Assembly (NCBI GenBank): GCA_031308135.1
Contig: JAHLJT010009436.1
Location: 215,942,786-216,006,785 of the forward strand
DNA from: Acheta domesticus
Taxonomy: Eukaryota; Arthropoda; Insecta; Orthoptera; Gryllidae
Direction: 5' to 3'
Length of the DNA: 64,000 nucleotides
Shown here: one piece after another, positions 12,472 through 23,139 of the stretch
Layout of the letters: the number at the start of each line of letters is the position of its first letter
How positions within the stretch are numbered: the stretch's first letter is position 1
Program-made: the position numbers and the translations under genes
The notes under the pieces: generated by a model
What the model was told of the DNA's origin: nothing
Databases searched by the model: none
Seen by the model: only the letters and a program-made list of their open reading frames with translations

Positions 12472-12670
12472 CAGTAACTATTTGGCTATCCGGAAGACGC
12501 CACGACCTAGGCACAGATGTCGTTTCGGCCGCCATTCCGCGACTGCGTTTGGCCCTGAGGAAGGTTTCGCCTTCACAATGCCTTTGCCAACACGTTTCGC
12601 CTCCAGAATGACGGCCGAAACGTTGCCATCTGTGTCTAGGACGCGGCGTCTCCCGGATAGCCAAGTAGTG
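12472..12670. repeat. Long inverted repeat (about 65-bp arms) with CTGAGGA and GGCCGAAACG motifs
   Basis: Arms about 12472-12537 and 12605-12670 are reverse complements with a few mismatches; both carry TTGGCTATCCGG, AGACGCC and ACAGATG blocks. The loop (12538-12604) holds CCCTGAGGAAGG, and the 3' arm holds GGCCGAAACG. The same order, CCCTGANGAAG then GGYCGAAACG, occurs in the hairpin at 49448-49555. CTGANGA followed by GAAA is the order of conserved hammerhead ribozyme core blocks, which are known from Penelope-like retroelements. Here the two blocks are too far apart for a simple stem II, so a working ribozyme is unlikely. Best read as a decayed hairpin-type repeat. Confidence 0.75.
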
Positions 12671-12734
12671 ACCACATAACACCGTTGACATCGCGTGGAC
12701 GCTACTAGCCTGCCTTAACCGTCACTCTGATCTA

Positions 12735-13500
12735 TCTCTCCCATTACCTCCCCGCTCGCCGCCCGGAGGGGTAGAAACCGAAGAGAAAAAGTGGCCCCGA
12801 AGACGGTGGCGCGGCGCGAGGCGGCCGGCGCCCTATATGATATCATAACCATTTAGAAACCGTTCCGGGTGAGGTGCCTCCCTCGCCTCCCATTTCCCGG
12901 TGCGGCGCGCCCCCGCTTTCCCGGCTGCCTCGCCCCCCCCCTCCCGCGCCACACCGTCCCCATCCATCGCCCAGGGCCGCGCCCCGCGCCAACGGGGGGA
13001 CCGGAAACACCGACTTATTTCAAGGTACATTTGCGTGCGGGGAGCGGGGACCGCTCGCGGACTGCATTGCCACTGGCTGCGGCGGGGGCGGCGGCGGCGG
13101 CGGCGGGAGCGGCGGCGGCGGCGGGGGCGGCGGGGGCGGCGGGGGCGGCGGCGGCGGCGATGGCGGCGTCTTGTATGAATTTACGATTGGGCTTAAGCCG
13201 CCACCGCCGCCTCCACCGAAGCCTTCGCCGACCCCGCGTGCCACCCTTCCTTCCTTCCTTCCTTGCTCCTCCGACCGCCCCCGCCCTCAGGGACGCGCAG
13301 AGGGCTTATTAGTTATTACGTCTGTGCTCACCCCGCGTTCGAGGGAAAAAAAGCCGTTACTCCCGACGTGGTTTAATATTCCCTGTGTCCTGGGGGACGC
13401 GATGACACATCCTGACTTTGGAGTCCCGTGGGAGCGGGCGCGGGGAGGGTGGACACCTTCGGCCGAGGGGGGGGGAAGTCGCCGATAAGGTGAAGAGGAT
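12735..13500. other. CpG island with (GGC)n core
   Basis: CpG-rich island with a GGC/GGG triplet array (about 13079-13170), a short CTTC tetranucleotide run (13245-13265), and ATTAGTTATTAC at 13308-13319, which also occurs in the island at 17001-17012. ORFs of 147 and 204 codons cross the triplet array in different frames, giving poly-Gly, poly-Ala or poly-Arg; none is credible as a protein. Candidate regulatory island. Confidence 0.55.
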
Positions 13501-13948
13501 GTGGCGATGGGGGCGTGTCAGTGAAGGTCAGAAAGTACCGGAGGTGGAACAGAACTGTAGACAAGTATGAAGTGTGTTGTGATGACATCTGTGACAATAT
13601 GAACCAACTCGCTGGTGTATGAGTTGCAAAATCTTTATCTGCTGGTCGTGACGGTAGAATCGGTGCAACAGTAATGGTACTCGAAGTTGCAGCTGATAAT
13701 GAGATTGAAAATATAGTTTTATAGCGGGAGAAATATCAACATTAGATCCGAATTGTACACGAGCAACCCTTTATGAGATAAGCACATATGATGGTAAATG
13801 TCAAATGATGCTAAGAATTTTGAAGGATGAGTAGCTGCAAAAGGATAAAATCGATGTGTTATTTTACTATATTAATAACGTATCTTGATTGATGATAGAA
13901 TATAAAACATGCCATGAAACGAAACGAATGTAATAAAGATATAACACG
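13501..13948. other. AT-rich spacer before transposon
   Basis: Noncoding AT-rich sequence; nothing recognised up to the TA target of the adjoining transposon. Confidence 0.5.
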
Positions 13949-13950
13949 TA

Positions 13951-15859
13951 TACAGGGTGAGTCACGTAACTTTAGCACCTCCTGTAACTTTTGAACGGTT
14001 GAAGATATTGCAATGCAGTTTTCACGGAAGTGCATGAGGGAAAGGGGCTAATTGATACGTATATTAATTACAATTTTATCACTTGTATTTTACGAGATTT
14101 TTGAGGTAACTTTGTTTTTTCAAATAGTACTGTACATATTTTTTCAGTCCACCATGACGAGCGTAAAAAGACAAATCCAATGATATACATATCGTTATAT
14201 GTTAGATGAGAATTTTTTTGAGTAATTTTGATTTTTGCGACTGAGGTTTAACGGACATTTTGAATACTCCACCACACAAGGTCACGCAGCGCTCGACCAG
14301 CACACGCGCGCCCAGAGAAGGGAAGGGGAGAGATCTTATTTGAAGATAGGAAACACAGTATTCCAAATATTCACAAAACCATTGCAGTTCTTTCCTGAAC
14401 TGTGCTTTCCATCCTTCCGCATTTTCGGATTTTTGTCTTTCTTTGATTGAAGGAATTGAAGGATGGAAAATAAGGATTTGTCATAAGTATGTATCCATTT
14501 AATGGGGTTTCATAAGATATGTATTAATGGGATCTTGAAACAAAGCACACTAAGAATAAATAATTAAGACTGTACAAAAATATTGCATAATTTGAGCAAG
14601 CAATTTCAATGTTAATAAGTTTTTAATAATAACTTAGTGATATAAACAATCTTATTTCAATACATACTACTTACGTATGACAAATCCGTATTTTCAATCC
14701 CTAAGAAACACAAAATATCTGAAAATGGGTCAGGATGTGTGGCGTCGTTTAATTACTCAGACACAGACACGAAGAATTCGTAACAAAACAAGTTTATCAA
14801 ACTAAAGAAATATATTTACAATGTTGCACAAGTTCATTTACTTTATCCGTGCTTTACGGAACCCTACTAAGGACAGCTTATCTTAGCCGCCACTTTGCGG
14901 CTGCTTTGCGAATCCCCCACCCGCCCTTGCTTGACCGCAAGAAACAGCGAGCGCTTGATCGCGTCGCTAAAGATGAGACTGACGTCTCCCCGGACAAGTC
15001 CGGCCGTTCGCCCTGGAGCGCAGTGCGTGAGCACTTAATGAAGATATCACTCGGCCCCGTGCCGCAAACGTATCCTGGCTAATATGCCCTTACCTCACTT
15101 TAAATAGATTCGGTCACATGACCGACCGATCTCATGATTTACTCCCACTCCGTTGCTAAAGGGACGTGGGTGTCCCACGTGACCTTCCCCCCCTCAGAGC
15201 TAGAGCGCCGTTTGTGACTTCTACAACCTACCACTGACGTGTCTTACCGCCCCCTGGCCTCCGCGCTCTTTCTGCTTCCTGGCTTAGCCTAAACCCATCT
15301 TAGACACGCCCCCTTTCTGCTCAGCCTAATGGTCTGTCTATTTGTGGTTTCCATAGACAAAGGCACATCCTGTCTTTTATGTATGCAAGCGTCACTATGC
15401 CAGAGATGGAAAGCAAAGTTCAGGAAAAAATGCAACAGTTTTGTGAATATTTTTCGTATCTTCAAGTACTACAATCCCTTCCCTTCTCCGACCTCGCGTT
15501 TGCTGCGGGAGCGCTGCGTGACCTTCTGGGACTACCAGTTACAATGAAAATATCCGTTCAACACTAGTCGCAAAAAATCACAATTACTCAAAAAAAATGC
15601 TTATCTAACATATGACAATATGTATATCATTGGATTTGTCTTTTTACGCTCGTCATGGTGAACTGAAAAAATATGTATAGTTTCATTTGAAAAACCAACG
15701 TTACCTCAAACATCTCATAAAATACAAGTGATAAAATAGACATTAATATACATATCAATTAGCCCCTTTCCCTCATGCTCTTGCGTGAAAACTGCATTGC
15801 AATATTTTCAACCGTTCAAAAGTTACAGGAGGTACTAAAGTTACGTGACTCACCCTGTA
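13951..15859. mobile_element. Non-autonomous TA-target DNA transposon with about 455-bp TIRs
   Basis: The element starts TACAGGGTGAGTCACG and ends with the exact complement (CGTGACTCACCCTGTA). It is flanked by TA on both sides (13949-13950, 15860-15861; the flanks also read TATA). The terminal inverted repeats run about 13951-14413 and 15405-15859, imperfect throughout. Deep inside they still share GGTCACGCAGCGCTC and ATTCACAAAACT-like blocks. The 1-kb interior is unrelated between the two sides, contains a second inverted repeat (14455-14700) and a CpG-rich passenger segment (about 14880-15070), and has no transposase ORF. The termini and TA duplication fit Tc1/mariner-like elements, but long TIRs occur in other families too. 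The 4-bp TATA alternative leaves the superfamily open. Confidence 0.85.
14455..14700. repeat. Inverted repeat nested inside the transposon interior
   Basis: GAAGGATGGAAAATAAGGATTTGTCATA near 14458 is matched in reverse complement by the segment ending near 14700, giving arms of about 38 bp around a 170-bp AT-rich loop. It sits just past the point where the outer element's left TIR loses similarity to the right, so it may be a separate small insertion that split the left arm. Confidence 0.6.
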
Positions 15860-16440
15860 TATTAGTGTTAATATAGCAACTGTTAAGTTCCAATTATGCT
15901 GCTCTTACCCCGAAATAGCCTTTCCTGTCTTTTGGGGGTAACTAGTAATGCGAAAATCTATATTATTATTGCTTACATGCAAAACGAGGAGACTTATTCA
16001 ATCGATTGCCGGAGAATTCGCAAAAATATCTAGAAGAGGCCATTGACTACAAAATCAGAGTGTATTTACAAACGAACTGCAAATTTTTGTCTGAATGTCT
16101 ACCTACACCATCAGGGTCTGGCATGCAACCTAGAAGGAAGATAGTGTCCACAACAGCACTGCGGGCGACGAAGCTACGGCAGAAGCAGCGAGGTGATGGC
16201 GCCTGGGTGCTCAGATCCGGATCGACGTACACTCTCCACACAACCCGCTCCCCTCGCGCTCCACATAAATCATTTTGCGTTTCCAACGAAATCGATAAAG
16301 TGTGTTTCTCGCAGTCATCTAAATTCATAACATCGCCCGCAGTCGTAAATTACAATTTGAGATGTTGCTGCTCAAAATTCGTCAAACGATATTCATGAGG
16401 GTGAGTCTCTTTTTGATATGATGATTGTGCAACCCTTCAC
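15860..16440. other. Mixed-composition spacer
   Basis: Contains a 130-codon plus-strand ORF (16006-16398) with a mixed residue composition but no motif or family I recognise. I treat it as chance. No other structure seen. Confidence 0.4.
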
Positions 16441-17280
16441 TAATAAAGATCGGTATAAATACATCACAAAGTAGTCGTGTGTCCCGTGCGATTTATCTTC
16501 GCTTTAAAGCCCATTATTTCTAGAGGAAAAAGAATCCCCTGCACATTTTTTTACGCCCTGATCCTCTAGGAACATTAAATGAAACAATAAATCGTGTTCC
16601 CCGGACAGGAGAAAAATCATCATCGGCCGCTTGCGCTCGAAATCTGCTGAGCGGATTGAGGTCACCTCACCGCTGGAAAACGCATTCCCGCGCGGCGAAA
16701 TGGGAAATAACGCAAAATCGCAAGGGTTATAGCTCAGGCAGCGATACGCGGGTGACTCAGCGCGGCCAGTGATCTTATTACCTGCCAAGGGGGGCGGAGC
16801 ACGGAGAGGGACGCAGAAACGGCAGGTGCGGCTCCTCCCACGGCCTCGGCCGCCGCCCCCGTCGCCGCCGCGCCCCTGCAGGGATTATGGCCGCGCGATC
16901 GAGGCCCCCGCGATAACGCAATTTTCGAGGGATTCGATCCAATACCCCGCGAGGATTAGGACTCGCGCCCTCCGTCGCGCCGCCGCCCCCGCCTCCCTCT
17001 ATTAGTTATTACTTGGCGGGGCTGAATACTCCCCCTTGAAAAATCGTAAAGTCCCGCGGATTGAATATCGCCCGAGGGGAAGGGCGCCCTCGCCACCGCC
17101 GGAGCCGTCGATTCCGCCGCCGCCACCGTCGCCGCCGGTGCGGAGGGTCTCCGCGTCACTGAGGGCATCGTCATCGCCGTTTTACTTTCTGCCGTAACCG
17201 AGTTACAGTCGTTACCGTAATGCCTCCGCCGATTCCTTTGTCAGCCGTCAGCGTCTTCATCAAGCGGCAGCTTTGAAAGC
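16441..17280. promoter_or_regulatory. Candidate regulatory block, CpG-rich with homeodomain-like sites
   Basis: A non-repetitive region of balanced to CpG-rich sequence with compact AT motifs inside GC-rich flanks: TTTATCTTCGCTTTAAAG near 16492, GATTATGGCCGCGCGATC near 16883 (caudal/Abd-B-like TTATGGC), and ATTAGTTATTAC at 17001-17012. No ORF has support. The alternation of intact AT motifs with CpG-rich DNA resembles deeply conserved noncoding elements. This is inference; alignment to related genomes would test it. Confidence 0.4.
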
Positions 17281-17880
17281 ATTATCGATGTCGTTTTAGT
17301 TTCGGTTCTCATCACTTAGCAAACAGCAACTTTTGCATTTTGTTTTGTGCCTTTTCTGGCCTGTTCATACGCGATACATTTCTTACACTGACTGGTTTAC
17401 TTTTCACACAACGCTATCCCTGTCATCGTCATATAATGTTTGTTTTTTACTTTCATAATATTTCATATAGCACCATTTCATTCTTTCAATTTTCTGGCTA
17501 TACGGTCTCCACTGCCAAATGCTGAAATCTATTTGGTCATTTTAAACACCACCATCATTATCATCATCATCAGAAAACCTTCTACCAGTGCTGAAAGCTG
17601 ACGACGCATTCAACAGTCCACACTTTTCATTTTCGATCATTCGAGCTCCGAGTAGATCCAGCTGATCCATTGCTTAGATGGTATTCTTTATCTGGTCTTG
17701 CTCCGAACAGTAGTCCATCTCTTTCACCTTCTTACTGCAGCACATGTCCAGAAATTTGCAGGAATGGCTAATACGAAATAGTAAAACACGTTTCTTCAGA
17801 CTCTTGAAGCATTGAAGAGTTCGTTCGCTTTCCCAACTATAACACTCCTAGCATTCTCCTGTTCGCTCACATCCATCACT
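17281..17880. other. CT-rich/AT-rich spacer
   Basis: Holds a short degenerate ATC run (about 17550-17573). A minus-strand reading of 17580-17760 looks mildly protein-like but I recognise no family; it may be a decayed repeat. Confidence 0.4.
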
Positions 17881-18450
17881 CGCCACCTCTCAAATCAGCC
17901 CCCGCCAGCGCTTCACCACACCACACCGGTTCGTTCCCAGTCCTCCTCAACGCCTCCGCCCCCCGCTTCGCTTCGCGCCCCTCCGCCAGGCGCCGCGACG
18001 GCGTCGCTGACCGGCGAAGCGCGAAACGCCGTGATTCACTTGCGCTCTTTTGTGTCGCGACGAAGTCTCCCTCCGCCGCGCCGCCTCGCCTCCGACCCCG
18101 CTCCCCGCCCCGCGCCACCCCCGCGCCGCCCCCGCCCCCGCCCCGCGCCCGCGCCCGCGCAGCCCCGCGTCGCCCCGCGCCGCCATGCGCTGCTCTGCTC
18201 CGCGTCCTGGCGGCGCTAAGAACTTCATTTTCAATCGCGCGTCGAGGCGTACGCCCCCTCCCCCTCCCCACCTCCGCGTAATGGAGTCGCCGCGCCGCCG
18301 CCGCCGTCGCCCCCTCGCGTACTGCCGGAGGAAGCGCTGTGGCGAGGGGTGCCTGCTCCCACGAGTGCGCGAGGCCTCCGGATCACGCGCTCTCCCGTGC
18401 GCGCTTTATTCTCGCCTCTCGCCTTGTGATCCTCCCCTGTGTTCTGGAGG
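17881..18450. other. CpG-rich island
   Basis: Dense CpG island with C-rich plus strand. Overlapping ORFs on both strands (135, 131, 95 and 169 codons) are Pro/Arg/Ala-rich and mutually exclusive, so none is supported. Candidate promoter or enhancer island. Confidence 0.5.
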
Positions 18451-19300
18451 AAATTTCATTCTCAACGTTTCCACTATTTGGCAGATTTTTTTTTTTTGGT
18501 GCTATTCGTTTGTTGAATTCTTACCACAGACTCACATGGAAAGCACTGACAATCTATAATCATTATTGATTATTTATCACAATCATTTTTGCCAGGAAGA
18601 AATAGAGTCATTTCTAAATACTTTTGAAACCCTGTTTAGGAAATTTGCTTTGTTTTACAGGAATTAAATTGGTAAAGTATTGAAAGATACGTGGGAATAC
18701 TGAAGAGAATATCATTTGTGATAAATTTCTCTTCAAGTTCAATTCGAAACATACTAGTTAAGAACTAAAGGAAAATATCGAACACATTTTTATGTAGCAA
18801 AAATTCATGTTTACAGGTGAACATTTCTGACGATTTGTGTGCATTGACAAACGCAAATCGCAATTCTGAAGAAATCTTTTAATTATTTTCCAGACAACAT
18901 TCAATACGAGTGTTCACGGGCAAATAGAAATCTATATACAGGAGATGACTTTTATTTCCACCAAGGTTAAAAATTTGATATCATTTTTAACTGCTAGATG
19001 ATGAGTCAGAATTCAGCAATAATCAGAATTACACTAAACTCAACTTCAGAAAAAATATCGTTTCGATAGATTTTATTTCCTACAATTTGAAACAAAAAGT
19101 TTCACAGATTTTTGACTTGTCATTTCTCCTCCACACACGTCAAAGAAGACTTTCGCAGAGAGAAGATAAAAAGATTATTTATTAAATTACATTATGTTAA
19201 ACTGTGATACCAAGTAAATACAATTACCGTTCATGAATACATTAAAAGATCTATGATGATGCAAAGATGAAACGGTTTAGAATTCCAAATGTTCTTTCGT
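18451..19300. other. AT-rich spacer, nothing recognised
   Basis: AT-rich, stop-dense, no repeat structure noticed. Confidence 0.55.
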
Positions 19301-19740
19301 GTTAGCGTTCCCCGACAGAGACATCAACAATCACCTCACGAAGGAATTCAACCAGTTTGAATCCGAAACGCAGGCCAACACGGAACGCGTGCTCGGTTCC
19401 CGCGATGATGCAAATGCTCGCGAGAGCCCCATGACATCCCGGTTCCGTTTCCCCTAGCTTTCTCGATTCATAATCATCCTCATTCCGTTTTAACTGTTTT
19501 ATATGGATTGCTTAAACACACCCGACTGCGCCGATGTTTGCATTTGCATTTATTTCAATCTCCCGAACCGCTCCCTCGTACAAGGCATCGGCAGGAAGGA
19601 GCAGGAGAAGAAAAAAATCACCATTTTATGTCGTGCTTGTAAAACGATAAAAAGAGTCGGAAAGCAAAGACTGAATGTGCCCCCCACCGTCTCTCGCTCA
19701 CGGCAAGTGCTAGACGGTGGTGGTTGATGACAAAGCGTTC
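19301..19740. promoter_or_regulatory. Candidate regulatory block with two POU octamers
   Basis: Single-copy, balanced sequence with a perfect octamer ATGCAAAT at 19408-19415 and its reverse ATTTGCAT at 19542-19549, within a TTTGCATTTGCATTT stretch. Octamers are the classical POU-domain factor site (Oct/Nubbin/Vvl class). The block is bordered by AT-rich spacer. Regulatory function is inferred only. Confidence 0.4.
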
Positions 19741-20415
19741 GGGCAAAAATCAGGACACTGGATTAAATGGTCGAAATATCGTGATTCCTGGAGGGAGATC
19801 AAAATACTCCAATACACAGTTCTGACTCGTGTTCGTCTGCATTGTTTGATGGGTGTCACTTATCTAGATTGCGAGAGGTGAAATTTGGGATTTAGATCTC
19901 ATTTAGAAATTTGTCAGAACCCAAGGGAAGTTTTGTAATAAACTGCAAAGCGATCACGTTCAGACCTCTCCCAGTGTTTGAAATTCCAAAAAGTTAAATC
20001 CTTATTATTCTCTCGAAAGTATTACATAAATACATGTTTTAAAATTTACACAGTGAATTTATTATTGATACATTATCAAAGCATGAAAAGAAATAATGTA
20101 AAAATAGGAAAATATACTCAATAATATTTCATGAATTTTCTTTTGCAAATCATAGAAGAAACTGAAATAAAACCTTAGAGTTTTATTTTTACGGGAGACA
20201 ACGAGACAGAATTTGTAATAACGCCAACAATATTTTTGTCCAAAAGACATTTTAATGAGCTTTTCAATCCGCAATAATATTTCTCTTAATAGTATATTGT
20301 TCTCTGTTCAAGCTCCGCGTAAGTATGAGTAAGATCATCTTACTGTACTGTACTTTTTAGGAACTTGGAAAGCAATGGCAAACTACAAGCAACCGATTAT
20401 ATCCCCCCTCTATTT
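19741..20415. other. AT-rich spacer, nothing recognised
   Basis: AT-rich noncoding sequence without noticeable repeats. Confidence 0.5.
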
Positions 20416-20418
20416 AAC

Positions 20419-20770
20419 ATTCACTAAATCCTAAACTGCACAGTGTTCAAGGCCTCAAGCCGGTCAAATAACTACAACCAGCCACGTACCTGCAACCTCA
20501 CAGTATTGGTTTTGTCCTTTTGAGGCCTTGGCCTCCCACTATGCAATTTAGACATTTAGTAAATGATATGCAATTTAGTGCAATAAATGCAATGTCGTGA
20601 ATTATAAAATAATTATTATAATGATAATAATAATAATTATTATTATTATTATCATCATCATCTCATTCACAAACTCCTAACCTGCATAGTGGCCAAGGCC
20701 TCAAACCAAGGCCAAGGCCACAACTGCACGTACCTGCCACGTACTTGCAGCCTCCAGTATTTGTTTTGTC
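20419..20770. repeat. Diverged repeat: two direct copies plus one inverted fragment
   Basis: Copy 1 (20419-20517) and copy 2 (20664-20770) share, in order, ATTCAC, CTAA-CTGCA, AGTG-CCAAGGCCTCAA, CACGTACCTGC and TTTTGTCC. An inverted fragment of the same unit lies between them (20521-20565: GAGGCCTTGG, then CACTATGCA), followed by an ATT/ATC microsatellite (20605-20662). The family is not recognised. The direct-inverted-direct order points to local duplication with inversion, or to several insertions of one element. Confidence 0.65.
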
Positions 20771-21065
20771 CACGTGCTGCAGGGGCGAGCGCCACAGTGC
20801 GGCGGGGCCTCCCAGCGCGAAGCCCGTGCGCGGCGGCGCGTGGCCGCGGGGAGCCATCATTTAATGCTCGCGGGAAGGGCACGCGGGGAAAAGGGGTGAG
20901 CGGCCAGCAGGTGGGGTGCGCCGCCGTACGCATCGCCCGCCCTCGTTTGTACGCAGTGAGCAGAACGCGCGTGTCAGAGGGGGCGGAACGCACCCCGCCC
21001 ACCGCCCCTTGGAGATACCTGCGAGGGCGAGGCCGCCTCCGCAGCCCCCCGGCCACCCCGTTGCT
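20771..21065. other. CpG-rich island
   Basis: CpG-rich block between the repeats. ORFs on both strands are open because of composition. Candidate regulatory island. Confidence 0.4.
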
Positions 21066-21700
21066 GGTTGCGTAGTAGATCGTCCCCTCTTTCTTGCTCT
21101 CGCCTTGTTACTGACACAGGATCCCATTGTCTTCTAAGTAGCCCGTTTTTGGTAGCGTAGTAGTTTGCCTTTGGACCCTACTGCCTCCATAATGGTTCCT
21201 GGTTGCGTTAATAGATAGTCTCCTATTTCTTTCTCTCGCCTTGTTACTGCCACAGGATCCTACTGTCTCCATTGCCCGCCTTCTAAGTAGCCCGTTTTTG
21301 GTAGCGTAGTAGTTTGCCTTTGGACCCTACTGCCTCCACAATGGTTCCTGGTTGCGTAATCGATCGTCTCGTATTTCTTTCTCTCGCCTTGTTACTGCCA
21401 AAGGATCCTTTTGTCTCCATTGCCCACCTTCTAAGTAACCCGATTCTGCTTGTGTAGTAGTGTTCCGTCTTTCTTGCTCTCGCCTTGCTACTGCCACAGG
21501 GTCCTATTGTCTGCATCGCCCACTTTCTAAACAGCCCATTTCTGGTTGCGTAGTAGTTTGCTTCCGGATCCCTGCTTTCGCCCCATCACTGCCTCTGGAT
21601 CCTACTGCCTCCATCAGCCCCAACGCTACCCCGTTTCTGGTTGCGCAGTAGCTGGTCCCGTCTTCCTTACTCTCGTCTCCGAACTACTGCCTCCATCGCC
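21066..21700. repeat. Degenerate minisatellite, about 95-100 bp units
   Basis: A CT-rich tandem repeat. GGTTGCGTAGTAG-like unit heads lie near 21066, 21201, 21350, 21448, 21543 and 21637, and GTAGCGTAGTAGTTTGCC half-unit heads near 21152 and 21301. Other recurring blocks are CTCTCGCCTTGTTACTGCCA, GGATCCTACTG, TGCCTCCAT and TTCTAAGTAGCCCG. Spacing alternates near 95-100 bp with extra 49-bp partial units. The 215-codon ORF starting inside the array and running to 22193 is a product of the C/T-rich strand. Confidence 0.8.
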
Positions 21701-22680
21701 CTCCGTAGCCAACTCCCCTCGTCCTGACTCAGATACTGCGCCTCAAGTGTTCTGCTTCCACCGTCACCCCGGTGCTGAGACCCGCGTCCCTAGTCCCGCA
21801 TCCGCCACCTCTGTCTGTCTGACCCGCCGCCACCTCTGTCTGACCACAGTCTGCTGCCTTCTTATCGGCTTCGCTGATATTCTTTTTGGCAGCGAAGACT
21901 TTCGCATCCCCAACTGCGAAGCCGCTATGCTCCGATGCTGCCAATGTTGCCATCAGATTACACCTGTGCCACTTTCATCATTCAGTTCCCGTTCAGGCAA
22001 ATCTCGAAAAAAAAATCCATTGTCGTCGCTTCTCGGTCTTTGTCAAACGCTCTTCCCTCGCAATCAGCTCAAACGACTGTCATCTACCTACTATTTATTC
22101 CATTTTCTTTCACAACTGTTTTTTCTAACATCATTCGCTTTGCAATTATATTTGAACACTTGCTTATCATTCACATTGCTCTCTACTAGTTAGTCAACGG
22201 CCCATCTATGCACATCAGCACACTCACACTCATGCTGTCCTTTTCTCATTTATATCTTCGCACTTCGCTCAATGTGCTCCATTGCAATATTTACTATATT
22301 TCTCTCAAGCAGCATTCCAACGATAAGCTCTCGTGCTCATTCTCTATTCCACAGGCTTACACATTCAACATACCTCTTTCCTCTTTAGCTTTTCCTTTCA
22401 TCTACTCTTACACAACTAGTCCGAATTTCTTAGTTTTGTTATACGAATTCTCCGCATGCTCGATATCACTGTCATCACTATCACCAAATTCACTGCTTTT
22501 AGCGTTTTCTTTTGAACAGCGGATTCATTGCGTTATTCACATCGACACCACAATACTGTCCTTGGCCCTTTTCTCTTTCCTCATTGCCATTTCCTCATAC
22601 CTCTCTTGCGCGCCATCTACTTTCGTTCCTCTCTCCCCTTTACGTCTCCTCTCTCCCCTTCAGGTCTCCTCCCAACATTA
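21701..22680. other. Pyrimidine-rich noncoding stretch
   Basis: Plus strand strongly C/T-rich, giving long stop-poor frames (for example 236 codons, 22208-22918) full of Ser, Leu, Phe and Pro. No domain, no start context and no similarity that I recognise. Possibly a decayed extension of the preceding minisatellite. Confidence 0.5.
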
Positions 22681-23050
22681 CCGCCACTACCTCCATCACC
22701 GCCTCACCGATCTTCACCGCCGCCGTGCCCCTCCCTACTCCCTCCTCAACGGCGCTGCCCGGCCGCCCTCGTGTCTGCGATCGGCGGCAATAAACGCGCG
22801 AACACGGGAGCGGACGCGAGCTTCGATATGCACGCGCTGTCACGTGACGCGAGGGAGGCGCACATTGGGCCGAACGCCAGCGGAAACACGCATGGGGAAA
22901 GAGCAGTTGTCCGTATGAGGACGTCGAAACGGAAAGGATTCGAAAATAGGAGCTCCCATAACACGCACTTCGCAAACGCGACTCCGAAATTTTGAAGTGG
23001 GCATTTCGAAAAACAATCATTTCCGTATTCAACCTTCAGGAGAAAGTTAA
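22681..23050. other. CpG-rich island
   Basis: CpG-rich, non-repetitive block between the C/T-rich stretch and the 12-bp satellite; function unknown, candidate regulatory. Confidence 0.4.
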
Positions 23051-23139
23051 ACTCTTGAATGACAAAAGACGTCTCAAGTGTGCATTGTTGGGAAGCTAAG
23101 ATGGAACAATGGAAACTTCGCGAAACAGGGCGATCGGTC

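Noticed and set aside
12869..13488. 147- and 204-codon ORFs
   Set aside because: Cross a GGC array in two frames; flanking residues are only Pro/Ala/Arg-rich GC-island translation.
14720..15330. Possible solo LTR inside the transposon (TGTGTGG start, ATATATTTACAATG-type AT stretch)
   Set aside because: No matching TG...CA ends with a direct target duplication could be found.
16006..16398. 130-codon plus-strand ORF
   Set aside because: No domain, no splice or promoter support, single-frame chance ORF cannot be excluded.
21546..22918. 215- and 236-codon ORFs
   Set aside because: C/T-rich strand is stop-poor; the first begins in a minisatellite; Ser/Leu/Phe/Pro-rich without a domain.
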